From positions 6,287,254 through 6,337,253 of the forward strand of contig RPFO01000667.1 in assembly GCA_009746045.1 (NCBI GenBank): a DNA stretch of 50,000 nucleotides, written 5' to 3'. Below the pieces are notes generated by a model, which did not search any database, was not told the DNA's origin, and saw only the letters and a program-made list of their open reading frames with translations. This stretch comes from Mesostigma viride (lineage: Eukaryota > Streptophyta > Mesostigmatophyceae > Mesostigmatales > Mesostigmataceae). Shown piece by piece: positions 40,235 to 49,829 of the stretch. The position numbers and the translations under genes are program-made. Position 1 is the first letter of the stretch, and each line of letters opens with the position of its first letter.

Positions 40235-40978
40235 CCAATCGACGCTTGCTCTGAAATAATCCATGGCCTCAGGTTGTGAGATCACGCATGCGGAATTGGT
40301 GCGGCGATCACGCACGAATGTGCGGACCACGAATGGGCGCTATTCAAGTCTTGTATGGCGACGAACGAGAGAATATTCAAGATTCTAGAATTCTCCATCC
40401 AGGATTCTTCGTTTATCCCCGGTCCTGGTGTGCCCAGTGACATCTGAACGTGCTGACAATACATTCTGCATTATCCGATTGTAGTAGAATGTTATGCCGG
40501 GTACCGCAAGCTGCGCCTCTGCACTCCCCATAACTCCCTAGTGATCCTCCTGGCGTACGGCGTAGATTGCTATATGCGTCCAATTGGCAAAGCCGCGACT
40601 AAAGAAATTTGGGCAAGGGGAAAGGATCAAACAACGCCGCAGGGGCACATCGAGTGGGGCGTCGGGGAACATCGAGTTGTCCCCGGACACAAAACGCGCG
40701 TCGATCCAGTGGCAAACGTGCTGGTGTGCTCCAATGTACGACAAGCCACGCGTTGCGTGCATGCCTGGGAAACGTCGGCACTTCGAGGCTCATTCCCAAT
40801 CAATTTAAGGTTAAGGGCTGCTGAAATTATGCCGTGCATTTCGGCAGGGGCAGGGTAGCCTGTGGCCCGCGATCGCGAGGTCATCGGAGGTACTTACGTA
40901 CTGTAACTGTTTCACAAACCTGCCACGATCGAGTCAGTTTCCTGGTTGACAACATGGAAAATTCGACTAGAATTTAGG
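40235..40978. other. Upstream region of the ABCG gene
   Basis: Right flank of the Foldback-like element and probable promoter/5' UTR of the ABCG gene. No TATA box, repeat or other gene was identified with confidence; open frames on both strands show no domain. Confidence 0.4.
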
Positions 40979-41678
40979 ATGAATACGAAAGCACTAGCGT
41001 TGGCGGAGGAGAAGGCTGCCGCGGACATCCAAGACCTACAGGTCGCGAAGGGAGTCACGTTGGCATGGAAATGGCTGACCCTGGACGTGCGTGGCAAGTC
41101 AGGCAAGATCAAGCGTATTCTCCACCCCTCCTCGGGCATGTTCGCTGCCGCGTCCTTGACTGGCATTCTAGGCCCCTCCGGCGCAGGGAAATCCTCATTT
41201 TTGAACGTCTGTGCCGGGAAAAAAGTAAAGGGCAAAGTCGGCGGTTCCGTGACGCTGAATGGGGAACCCGTCGAGGCCATGGTGAGGCTAGGGGAGATGG
41301 CGTACGTGAAACAGGAGGACATCCTGCTAGGGGCTCTTACGGTGCGAGAGACGCTGCTATTCGCGGCATTCCTGCTGCTCCCTCGCAAGATGTCCTCTGA
41401 CGCCAAGATTCGGCGCGTCGACGCGGTCATTCAGGAGCTGCTCCTCGTACGGTGCAAGGACACGCTTGTCGGGAATCACGTGCTCCGGGGCGTCTCCGGC
41501 GGCGAGAAGCGGCGGCTCAGCGTCGCACTGGAGCTCATCACCAAGCCCAGCGTCGTTCTCCTGGACGAGCCGACGAGCGGGCTGGACACGTCATCGGCTC
41601 TAGTCATGGTCCGGGCGTTCAAGGCCCTTGTGGGCCATGGTCATACCATCATTGCCACCGTGCATCAACCGAGGCAAG
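40979..41678 (+). CDS. ABCG transporter exon 1: first nucleotide-binding domain
   Basis: Starts with ATG at 40979 (MNTKALALAEEKAAADIQDL); an upstream exon cannot be excluded. It encodes 233 codons holding a complete NBD1: Walker A GPSGAGKSS (about 65), Q-loop YVKQEDILLGALTVRETL, signature VSGGEKRR (about 172), Walker B VVLLDEPTSGLD (about 191) and H-loop VHQPR (about 228). The KQED and VSGGE forms are typical of the ABCG (White/PDR) family, which exports lipids, sterols or drugs across membranes. The exon ends in phase 1 before donor GTGAGA at 41679. Substrate cannot be inferred. Confidence 0.9.
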
Positions 41679-42860
41679 GTGAGAAGGGGAGAAAAACGTT
41701 CAATTATATCTCTTGATTGCGACACGGGGTACCAGTGAGAAGTCTATCCACAATGGCCATTGGGTTCAATGCTTTTGCTACGCCTTTTGTAGCTAAACGT
41801 GTATGTTTCTTAGCTAGCTAGGGCTGCCAATAAATGCCATGCCAAGTATGGCCGCTTATTACACGGTGCCGTGGCAAGATGGCCCAAGTGCCCATGGTTT
41901 TAAGTCCACCCATGTCAACTACAGCTGAAGATAGTTATAGTTGCTCTGTGGCGCTTCCATGTGCCTCTTCTATAGTCATACTACTTTATAGTCATACATT
42001 TAGTCACATATACCTATCATGTAGTCGTACTAGCTGTAGAGTCATACATATAGACTACTCTGTAGTCATACTGCAGAATTGTCATACATATAGACTACTC
42101 TATAGTCATACTGAGGTGCAGCCCGTAAGGTCCTATTATGGCGTCACTAATGACCAGCATAACAGTATCCTAGATCTATGTCACTAATAACCAGCATGAT
42201 AGTATTCTAGATCTATGGGAGTCTACACTTAGTTTATTGTTGAGTACAGCCTTTGAGTTGAAGTCCACATGACTGCGGACATACTGTGCGTGCCCGCCGC
42301 CGCAACCCAATGAGATTCAAGCAACAAAAATAGTAACCTAATGTCCGACCAAACCCCACCCAAACCCCACGTAGTAAAAGCCAATTCATCAAATTAAGAG
42401 CACCCAAAACCCACATAGTAAAGCCAAGTCATCAAATTAAGAGCACCCAAAATCCACATAGTAAAGCCAAGCCATCAAAGTAAGAGCACCCAAAACCCAC
42501 ATAGTATAGCCAATTCATCAAATTAAGAGCACCCAAAACCCACATAGTAAAGCCAAGTCATCAAATTAAGAGCACCCAAAACCCACTTTCACCCGGTCCC
42601 TCCCCCACCTTGAGTCTCCGACCCGGCCTAGTCCACGTCCCAGTGTTACGAAACTCAAACCGCAACCCAACCCCAACCCACTCCCGCCCACACCTTGCCC
42701 AAGCCCAGTTCAGCACACCCTGACCCGAGCCTAACCCCATCCAACATTGTCACGGTCCAACCCACTTTCCTACCCCGATGCAACTGCACCCCAACCCCAA
42801 CCCCCAACCTCACTCCCCCCCTCGAACCCAACCTCCACCCCACCCCTGGCCACCCTCCAG
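41679..42860 (+). other. ABCG intron 1
   Basis: GT-AG intron of 1182 bp. It contains a stretch rich in AGTCATAC steps (41960-42115), a 43-bp tandem array (42371-42590) and a very C-rich region before the acceptor. An open frame running from the C-rich part into exon 2 is an artefact of composition. Confidence 0.85.
42371..42590 (+). repeat. 43-bp tandem repeat in ABCG intron 1
   Basis: Five copies of a 43-bp unit containing ATCAAATTAAGAGCACCC and AAACCCACATAGTAAAGCC, with few differences. Confidence 0.92.
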
Positions 42861-43902
42861 CCATCTTCGACCTGTTCGACACCCTGGTGCTTCTTGCCCA
42901 CGGCCACCTGGTCTACCTGGGCCCCCTGCGTGATGCCGAGCACTATTTCGCGTCGCTCGGCTTCCGTATCCCCGCCAACGTGAACACGGCCGACGGGATC
43001 CTCGACATCCTCGCGGAAGGTTGGAAGAGAAAAGAAGAGGAAGCTGCCGCTGTGGCCACGGCCACGTCGACGCGTGCGCTAGCATTATCGTCTTCATCTG
43101 AAGGTAACAATGCCGTGGGCAGGGCGTCCTCGAGCACTGGCGGCGGCGCCTCGTCCGCACGGGCTGTCGCGGGCGCGAGCGGCCGGCTGCTCCTGCCGGA
43201 CATCGGTGCCAAGGGATGGGTGACGGGAGAGAGTGGTACCGCTGACGTGGCCGGGGTGGACCTCGGGTCGATCTCTCTGCACGAGCGCAAAAAGGAGTTT
43301 GCGGAGTCGCTCGCGCGCTCGTTCCGGCGCCAGCTGACGGCAAGCGCCAGCATGGTCGCGCGGGACCGCGACGGTCTCTCCTCGCTCCCAGAGGGCGCGG
43401 GCTCCGAGGTATACCACCCTTCTGAGACGGGCCATGGCAATGACCACGAGAGAGCGGCGGGCGTTCAATCGATGGACAGATCCCTCGGGGGTGGAGGCGG
43501 CCTTGTTAACGCCAACGATAAAGGGAATGGCGGCAGGATGGCGGTGGCGGCGGGCGGGATTAGCGGTAGGAAGAGCCTCAAGGGGAAGCCGCTGTCGTCA
43601 TCGTTGTCAAAGCTCGGGGAAGGGGCGTCCGGATGGCAGCAGTACGTGATCCTGGTCAAGCGGTTTGCGCGGACAGCCCGTCGGAACCCGACCGAGTACA
43701 TGTCGCTCATCTTCGAGGCGATCATCATGAACGCGTTGTTCGCGCTTCTCTTCTCAGAAATGGAGGGCGGCGATGGCGACCGCCGCGTCATCTCGCGTGT
43801 GTTCTACTACATGTTTGCGTCGCTCTCGTCGGTCGGGTCGTGCGTGGAGGCCATCCCCACGTTCATGGAGTTCCGATTGGTCTTTGACGAGGAGCGCGGC
43901 CG
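42861..43902 (+). CDS. ABCG transporter exon 2: NBD1 end, linker, first membrane helices
   Basis: Joins exon 1 in phase 1 to give HQPRQAIFDLFDTLVLLAHG and HLVYLGP, the usual ABCG sequence after the H-loop. ADGILDILAEG ends NBD1. A long Ser/Ala/Gly-rich linker (about 43030-43620) is an insertion relative to compact family members. TMD1 begins at WQQYVILVKRFARTARRNPT, with a hydrophobic helix IIMNALFALLF and then VFYYMFASLSSVGSCVEAIP, up to EFRLVFDEERGR. The donor is GTGGGT at 43903, phase 2. Two degenerate copies of the exon end lie in the next intron. Confidence 0.88.
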
Positions 43903-43993
43903 GTGGGTGGGATAGGCGTCCAGTGACATGCCGTCATGGCGTCGGAGGCTTATTCTGTTCAAGCGTTTTTGGGATTATGGTTTTGTGACAAGG

Positions 43994-44023
43994 TTTTTGA
44001 CAAGCAGCACGGCCGGTGGGTGG
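43994..44023 (+). other. Echo 1 of the ABCG exon 2 end
   Basis: Matches 43881-43910 at 26 of 30 positions, including CGGCCGGTGGGTGG across the donor. Confidence 0.8.
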
Positions 44024-44107
44024 ATGGATGCGATCACAGCGCATGGTGTCGTTGGTTTTGAGTTGTGATCCTTATATGTGATGTTAAATGATGGATTTGT
44101 GACAGGG

Positions 44108-44140
44108 CCTTTGAGGAGGAGCGCGGCCGGTGGCGGGGAT
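44108..44140 (+). other. Echo 2 of the ABCG exon 2 end
   Basis: Matches 43881-43913 at 29 of 33 positions. The donor context has changed from GTGGGT to GTGGCG. Exon end and echoes are spaced 113 and 114 bp apart. Confidence 0.85.
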
Positions 44141-44552
44141 GTGATTCAAAAGACTTTTTCTTGTTTGTTTGGGATTTGGATCCTCTGTACCCCTAGTCCG
44201 TGTAGCCATTTTCGGCATCTGCATATGGTGGGATGGTAAGAATCGTGGTTTTGTGGTTTGGTTGCGGCTAATCGCATGCAGCCGTTCGTTTGGAGTGGCC
44301 ACTGGGTTTGTCATGAAAGCAAGTGCAGCGGTAGGTGAGCGTAAGTGAGACGCTTACGACGCTTTGTGAGTGCAAGGGGCCGGTGTACGGCCTATACAAG
44401 CATGCCCTGAACAGAAAGGTGGTTCTGATTTTGATCCTCAGACCTGGATGCTTGAACTCTTTTTTTTTGCTACTGTAATGTGGTTTTATTTGACAGTCAC
44501 ACATGTAATCACACGTACGCATGCACGCGCATACACCCACGTGCTTCTGCAG

Positions 44553-44847
44553 GCGCATGTACGGGCTGCTCCCGTATGTGCTGGCGTTCCTCACGGTCTC
44601 CACCATTCCGTACGCGATCATGCCGCTCGCGGGGCTGTGCGTGTCATACTGGGCTGTCGACGTCGCGCACGCACCGGGCCACTTCTTCTACCTCTGGTTC
44701 ACGATCTCCATCAGCGTCCAGATATTCATGGGCTTTACGATGACCATGTCATTTATCTCGCGGCACAACAGCGTGGTCGTGGGCAGCGCGAACCTGATCG
44801 TCGTCACGGGCATCATGTTCTGCGGCATCCTCGTCAACTACAAGCAG
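44553..44847 (+). CDS. ABCG transporter exon 3: TMD1 helices
   Basis: Acceptor TTCTGCAG ends at 44552. It reads RMYGLLPYVLAFLTVSTIPY, AIMPLAGLCVSYWAV, FFYLWFTISISVQIF, SFISRHNSVVVGSANLIVV and GIMFCGILVNYKQ: several membrane helices of the ABC2 type, with the re-entrant region after the conserved ER..MYG segment. Phase 2 in, phase 0 out; donor GTGGGT at 44848. Confidence 0.9.
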
Positions 44848-45506
44848 GTGGGTTACTTTAAAACCTAGTAGTATAGTAGTTCAATATTTGAATTGACAAA
44901 CTAAGCAATAGCGTCTATTTGGGTGTCCATGCATACGTGTATCGAAACCACTGTTGAAATAGTGACCGGACAACTGTGGCGGGCATCATGTTCTGTTTGG
45001 CACCCCCGCCAACTACTAACGTGATGCCTGACATGACCTAGTGATGGTAGCTCCATGGAGAAAGTTTTTTCTTTCAGCTAAACCGTCTAGGTTTAGCTGC
45101 GACTAGGTCTCGCTCTCCCCCCCCACCTCCCTCTTCCCGGGGATGCATTTTTCTTCTGCCAAGCTAGTGCGCTCACTGGATCCTGTCCCCTGATATTGGC
45201 CAGTGCACTTGTTGAATCCTGCCGCCCGGACCATCATCCGCCCACTCATTATGTTACCTTGTCCATTGCTACCCGTCTTTGTCTCCTTTTTGTCCCCCCC
45301 TTCCCCACCCCCTTACCTCCCTGCTTACCCGCCCCATTTCCGCACCCATTTCCCACCCCCTACCTCCCTCCTTTCCCACCCCATATCCCACCTGACGTCC
45401 CCGCCCTTCCCCCCCCGGCCCCCTTCTCACCACCCCATCTCCCCGCCCCTTCTTCCCCCCCTTTTCCCACCCTCCTATTCCCCCTTGCACGGGTTCTTGC
45501 TGCCAG
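44848..45506 (+). other. ABCG intron 3, with exon echo and C-rich tract
   Basis: 659 bp. The first third holds the echo of exon 3 at 44980-45023. 45110-45485 is strongly C-rich and gives spurious open frames on both strands. Confidence 0.85.
44980..45023 (+). other. Echo of the ABCG exon 3 end
   Basis: Shares CGGGCATCATGTTCTG exactly with 44807-44822. A gapped match follows through GGCA..C, GCCAACTAC and GTG, paralleling GGCATC, GTCAACTAC and the donor GTG at 44848. Confidence 0.8.
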
Positions 45507-46553
45507 CTGCCGAGCTACCTGCGCTGGATCTACTGGCTCAACCCGCTGCAGTACACCGTGAACGGGATGCTCATCAATGAGTTTGGCAAGCACGATGCCA
45601 ACGCCAACGACCTCTTCGACCTTAATCGCTACTCGAGCCGGTGGGAGGCCCTGGGCTATCTGGCCATCCTGCTCGCAGGCTACCAGGTCCCGCTCACCCT
45701 GTTCGCGATGTCACGCGTCGACAAGCCCTCCATGCTGTCGACCGCCACCAAGCACATCAAGCGGCGCCTCCGCCACTGGGGCTGCCTCAAGGCCGCCCCC
45801 CAGGGCCCGGATGGATCCAAAGTGGACGACGACGACGAGGACAAGTATGGCGGTGTGGCCTCCGTGGAAGGTAGCGTGTGGGAGAAGGACCTGAGTGTTG
45901 GAGGGAGCGAGTCGGTCTCGCTGGCAAACGTCACCAAGCGACCTCTGCCTCCGGGCGGAGCGATCTGGGGTCATGGCCTTGCGGTACCGGCATCGGAGGG
46001 CGGGAATGCTGGCGTCTCTGCGTCCGGGATGGGAGCGGTTGGGAGCAGTAACGATAGCGCCGGCGCGCTGCCGTTGGGCGCGGCTGGGGCGGATCATCCA
46101 TCGAGTGCTCCACCTACTGGTAGCGCCGGCCAGGACGGATCTGGCAATAAAGGTGTCGATGGGCAAGGGGATGGTGACAGCGAGGCTGTGGTTGCCGGCA
46201 CAGCGGCCACAGGCCAGGCTCTCAACAGTGAATCCGCTGGCTCTGCGAGCGGTGGCGCTAATGCTGGCGCGGTGGCGTTGACCCTGGGGGGATCGCCGCA
46301 TGGCGACAAGTGCGACGGGCTCTTGCTCCCTCTGGACAAGCAGGCGACGCTCACGTGGACAGACGTCTCGTATTACGTGGTCGTGAAGGTGGCAAAGGGG
46401 GACAAGAAGAAGGGGAAGAAGGAGGTGGACAAGGCGCAGGGCGCAGGGGAGGGCGGCGGCGCGGGGGCGGCGAAAGCGCAGAAGAAGCTGGCGAGGACTA
46501 AGTGCGTGCTTCAGCCGACCTCGGGCGCGTTCCATCCGGGAACGCTCACTGCG
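45507..46553 (+). CDS. ABCG transporter exon 4: end of TMD1, linker, start of NBD2
   Basis: Phase 0 on both sides. LPSYLRWIYWLNPLQYTVNG and MLINEF are the conserved ABCG segment before the last TMD1 helix, seen here as WEALGYLAILLAGYQVPLTLF. A linker of more than 200 residues rich in Gly, Ala, Ser and Asp follows. NBD2 starts at ATLTWTDVSYYVVVKV, is interrupted by a Lys/Gly-rich insert (KGDKKKGKKE...), and resumes at CVLQPTSGAFHPGTLTA. The donor GTAGGT at 46554 has several look-alikes downstream. Confidence 0.88.
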
Positions 46554-47364
46554 GTAGGTTTGGGGCAATGCAGTAGGAGAGGGAGGGGCTCGCTCACCTT
46601 GGTAGGTGCAATGCCCGGGGGCCAATGCGGTAGGTTAAGGCGCACACCCACGGCTGTAGGGAGGGGGGGACAGCACGCTCACTACGGTAGGGGGTGGGGC
46701 CACACTCACTCCAGTCAGGGGGGGGGCGGCTTGGTGGGGGTACTTGGCGGGGCGGGGGCCTGAATGGCCATATTAGTAGTAAGCCTAGTAGGATAGGCAT
46801 GGCCCATGTCTAGAAGCCTAGCCTAGTGTAATATATCCAAAGGGCAGGTATCACCTTCACCTTGGGGGGGGGGGGGGGGGCGGATTACGCTTGGGGACCA
46901 GAGTCCTATGTTTGGGAGCGGAGTTTGCCAGTTTGGAATCCTCAGTGTAAGTATAGGCATGTGCTACTTATACTTGAAAGTTTAGGAGTGTGTATATAAA
47001 TATCCTAGTATTATTACAACAGTGTATATCTGGCGCTGACGTTGGAATCCTGGCATTCAAAGTATAGGAGTATACTACTTGTGCTTCAAAATATAGTGGC
47101 CAAGGTAATATTGCAGCAGTGTATGTAGTTACTAGTTTGATCACACTAGCATGAGCACAGGAGCAGAAGAAGTGTTTGCTGTTGTTTTGCTAGTATTTAC
47201 ATGGCCAACTCCCAGCAGATCTGTGGCTTGCGTGTGTGTGTGTGGCCTCTGACACTTCACGAGCCTTTGCTGCCGCCAACCCACCTGCAGCGGCGCGCTG
47301 CACCGCCACCACTGTCTCACAAAACCTCTCAATGGGCCCCCCCGCTTGGTGCCGCCACCCGCAG
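46554..47364 (+). other. ABCG intron 4, with repeated donor-like motifs
   Basis: 811 bp. The exon end ACGCTCACTGCGGTAGG is echoed as TCGCTCACCTTGGTAGG (46590-46606), as AATGCGGTAGG (46625-46635), and as ACGCTCACTACGGTAGG (46676-46692). A long G run occurs at 46864-46879. Confidence 0.8.
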
Positions 47365-47702
47365 GTCATGGGCCCCTCAGGCGCGGGCAAGACCACGCTT
47401 CTCAACGCGCTTGGTGGCCGTATAGTGACCGGCGACCTCTACGGATCAGTCCGCCTCAACGGGACTCTCCCCATTGCCGTCGCTGCGCGCCGGGGCCTCA
47501 TGGCCTACGTCAAACAGGAGGACTACCTGGTGGGGTCGCTCACGGTGAGGGAGACGCTGCTGTGCGCGGCACTGCTGCGGCTCCCGGGGGAGATGGCGCG
47601 GGCGGAGAAGGACGCGCGGGTGGCGCAGGTGCTGCGGCTGCTATTGCTGGAAGGGGCGGAGCACACTTTGGTGGGGAACCACCTGCTGCGAGGCATCAGC
47701 GG
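47365..47702 (+). CDS. ABCG transporter exon 5: NBD2 Walker A to signature
   Basis: After acceptor CCGCAG. It reads VMGPSGAGKTTLLNALGGRI (Walker A), then MAYVKQEDYLVGSLTVRETL (Q-loop) and LVGNHLLRGISG. The intron splits the signature between the two glycines of SGGEKRR (phase 2). NBD2 is canonical, so both ATP sites look competent, unlike fungal PDR pumps in which one site is degenerate. The donor is GTGAGT at 47703. Confidence 0.9.
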
Positions 47703-47704
47703 GT

Positions 47705-47925
47705 GAGTAGTGGTGAGATAGGTGTCAGGGTATTAGCCAGCGGTAAGCTGAAGTAGGGAGAAGGGTGTCATGGTATTAGCCAGCGTTAAGATGAAATAGG
47801 GAGAAGGTTGTCATGGTATTAGCCAGCGTTAAGATGAAATAGGGAGAAGGGTGTCCGGGTATTAGCCAGCGTTAAGATGAAATAGGGAGAAGGGTGTCAA
47901 GGTATTGAACAGTATCAACTATCAA
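47705..47925 (+). repeat. 43-bp tandem repeat after the exon 5 donor
   Basis: TATTAGCCAGCG starts at 47731, 47774, 47817 and 47860; a degenerate fifth copy follows. Each unit also has AGGGAGAAGG. The first contains CAGCGGTAAG, which resembles the exon 5 junction CAGCGGGTGAG. Confidence 0.9.
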
Positions 47926-47984
47926 GGCGATAGTTTGTGGTAGCATCTAGATGAGACAACCATCAATACACACAAGTGTAATAA

Positions 47985-48172
47985 ATACTACGACTAGTAT
48001 AACAAATACTACGACTTGTATAATAAATACTACGACTAGTATAATAAATACTACGGCTTGTATAATGAATACTACGACTAGTATAATAAATACTACGACT
48101 TGCATAATGAATACTACGACTAGTATGATAAATACTACGACTTGTATAACAAATACCACTTGTATGATCATG
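47985..48172 (+). repeat. 21-bp tandem repeat in ABCG intron 5
   Basis: About nine copies of a 21-bp unit with AATACTACGACT followed by TGTATAATA or AGTATAATA, the two forms often alternating. Confidence 0.93.
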
Positions 48173-48274
48173 TATGGCTGGTATGGCTGGTAGTAGTATC
48201 AAGGCGATAGTCTAGGGGCAAGTTGTGGTGGGAAAACCATCTTCCGCACGGCATCCGCACGGGGGTTATAATAA

Positions 48275-48317
48275 ACTATTAATTAATTAGTTAGTCTCGT
48301 GTCCCCGTTGGGCTCAC
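48275..48317 (-). repeat. Retroelement 3' hairpin and AATT tail in ABCG intron 5
   Basis: On the minus strand, 48299-48317 is a decayed version of the shared hairpin (GTG..CCC/GGGG..CAC, loop AAC). GAGACTAACTAATTAATTAAT follows in outline. It appears to be a very short element end in the host gene intron. No clear TSD. Confidence 0.6.
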
Positions 48318-48524
48318 TAAAATCACTGTCTCGTTGGATGGGTGATAGGCATGTCGGATGGGATCGCGAGTAGCAGCGGGCGGAGCACACGCGTGTTGGG
48401 GAGCATGCAGTGCACTTGTCATGGGATCGCAATCGCATGTCGTGTGCGGGGGATCGGCGGGTGAGACCGGGGAGATGTGCAGTGGGGTCTGAACGAACGG
48501 TAGCATGGGACGGTAAAAGTAAAT

Positions 48525-48574
48525 GGGCGGAGCCCACACGGGTGGGCAACCACGTGCTGCGGGGCATCAACGGG
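48525..48574 (+). other. Echo 1 of the ABCG exon 5 end
   Basis: Matches 47654-47703 at 42 of 50 positions without gaps, from GGGCGGAGC to the exon-end ACGGG. A shorter related piece (GGGCGGAGCACAC) lies at about 48378-48390. Confidence 0.85.
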
Positions 48575-48678
48575 CGGGGTCACTAGGAAATCTCTGTTCC
48601 AATGGTGTGATGGGGGACAAGCAGGGGTGGCGGGACCATGGGGTTGTTGGGTGGTGTTTGCGGTGAGGGCCAAGAGCA

Positions 48679-48709
48679 GGTGGGCAACCTCATTCTGCGG
48701 GGCATCAGC
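48679..48709 (+). other. Echo 2 of the ABCG exon 5 end
   Basis: Matches 47670-47700 at 26 of 31 positions, ending GGCATCAGC at the same point as the exon. Confidence 0.8.
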
Positions 48710-48756
48710 TTTGGCAGGCATCAAGGCGAGGAGTACCTAAAGCGGTGAAACTGTTC

Positions 48757-48902
48757 GGATGATAGGGGATGAGAGGGGATGAGAGGGGATGATAGGGGAT
48801 GAGAGGGGATGAGAGGGGATGAGAGGGGATGAGAGGGGATGGGAGGGGATGAGAGGGGATGAGAGGGGATGAGAGGGGATGAGAGGGGATGAGAGGGGAT
48901 GG
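48757..48902 (+). repeat. 10-bp tandem repeat (GAGAGGGGAT)
   Basis: About fourteen copies, with GATAGGGGAT and GGGAGGGGAT variants. Four ATGAAGTG steps follow at 48903-48950. Confidence 0.95.
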
Positions 48903-49660
48903 GATGAAGTGTATGCGATGAAGTGCATGCGATGAAGTGCATGGGATGACGACCATGGATGGGCCGCGGTGATGGACGGTTTTAGGGACGTGGCTCCACG
49001 CTCTATCATCCGCAAAGACATGGAACAGATCCACTTGAGGTGCCTACTCGGATGCATGACGGAATGAAGGCATTAATGGAACAGGTTTCTCATGTCGTGT
49101 GTTATATTTCTCCCCAAATGGGGTGGCTCCCCCCACGGTCTGCCTTTCCGCGAACAAGTTGGACCACTAAATGGCGTTTCATGAGTTGAAATCCAGAAAG
49201 GGTTACAGCGTGAGCAGCATGACCCTCCATCTTCCACTATGGCTTCGCAAGGGGCTAGTCACTGTACTTTTTCCAGCTATACTGACCGCACGAAAGGATG
49301 GCGCTGCCTATCACTTGCCCCCATACCCCCATGGCCACCCAGTAGCGCCAAGCGCAAGTAGTTCCTTCTCAACCTTCCCCCCTCCTTTCCCCCCATTGTG
49401 CCTTTCCTCGGTGATCTTTTGCCCAACACCCCGCTGCATCGTTCACTAACCTTCTCTCCCCAAACGCCCCCCCCCTGCCAAATCCCCGCCCTCTTTCCTC
49501 CCCACGAAAAATCTATCTATATAATTAACTAAAATAACCACAAACAAATTCAATAATTCCACGGAATCCCCCAACTCTGCCCGCACGAAATTATCCATAT
49601 CAACACTACCTCCATGACTAATAATAAAAATAATACCAATAATACTAAATGAATCCTCAG

Positions 49661-49829
49661 CGGCGAGAAGCGTCGCCTCTCCGTCGCGCTGGAGGTGGTC
49701 ACGCAGCCTCCCCTTGTCCTGTTGGACGAGCCGACGACGGGCCTCGACGCGTACGCGGCGCTGGAGCTGGTGAAGGCCCTTCACGGGATGTGTGCGCGGG
49801 GGCACACAATCGCTGCCACAATGCACCAG
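49661..49829 (+). CDS. ABCG transporter exon 6: NBD2 signature to H-loop
   Basis: After acceptor CCTCAG. It completes SGGEKRRLSVALEVV and gives LVLLDEPTTGLD (Walker B) and HTIAATMHQ (H-loop), ending in phase 0 at donor GTGGGT (49830). The remaining NBD2 end and the second membrane domain must lie beyond the window, since 49830-50000 reads as intron. Confidence 0.9.

Larger units (their letters stand above)
47703..49660 (+). other. ABCG intron 5, repeat-rich
   Basis: 1958 bp. It holds a 43-bp array, a 21-bp array, a 10-bp array, a retroelement tail and at least two echoes of exon 5. The rest (49060-49660) is without features and ends in an AT-rich stretch before CCTCAG. Confidence 0.85.

Noticed and set aside
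42695-42860. Coding start in the C-rich stretch before ABCG exon 2
   Set aside because: It is proline/threonine low complexity from C-rich intron sequence; the exon begins at the acceptor at 42860, where the ABCG homology starts.
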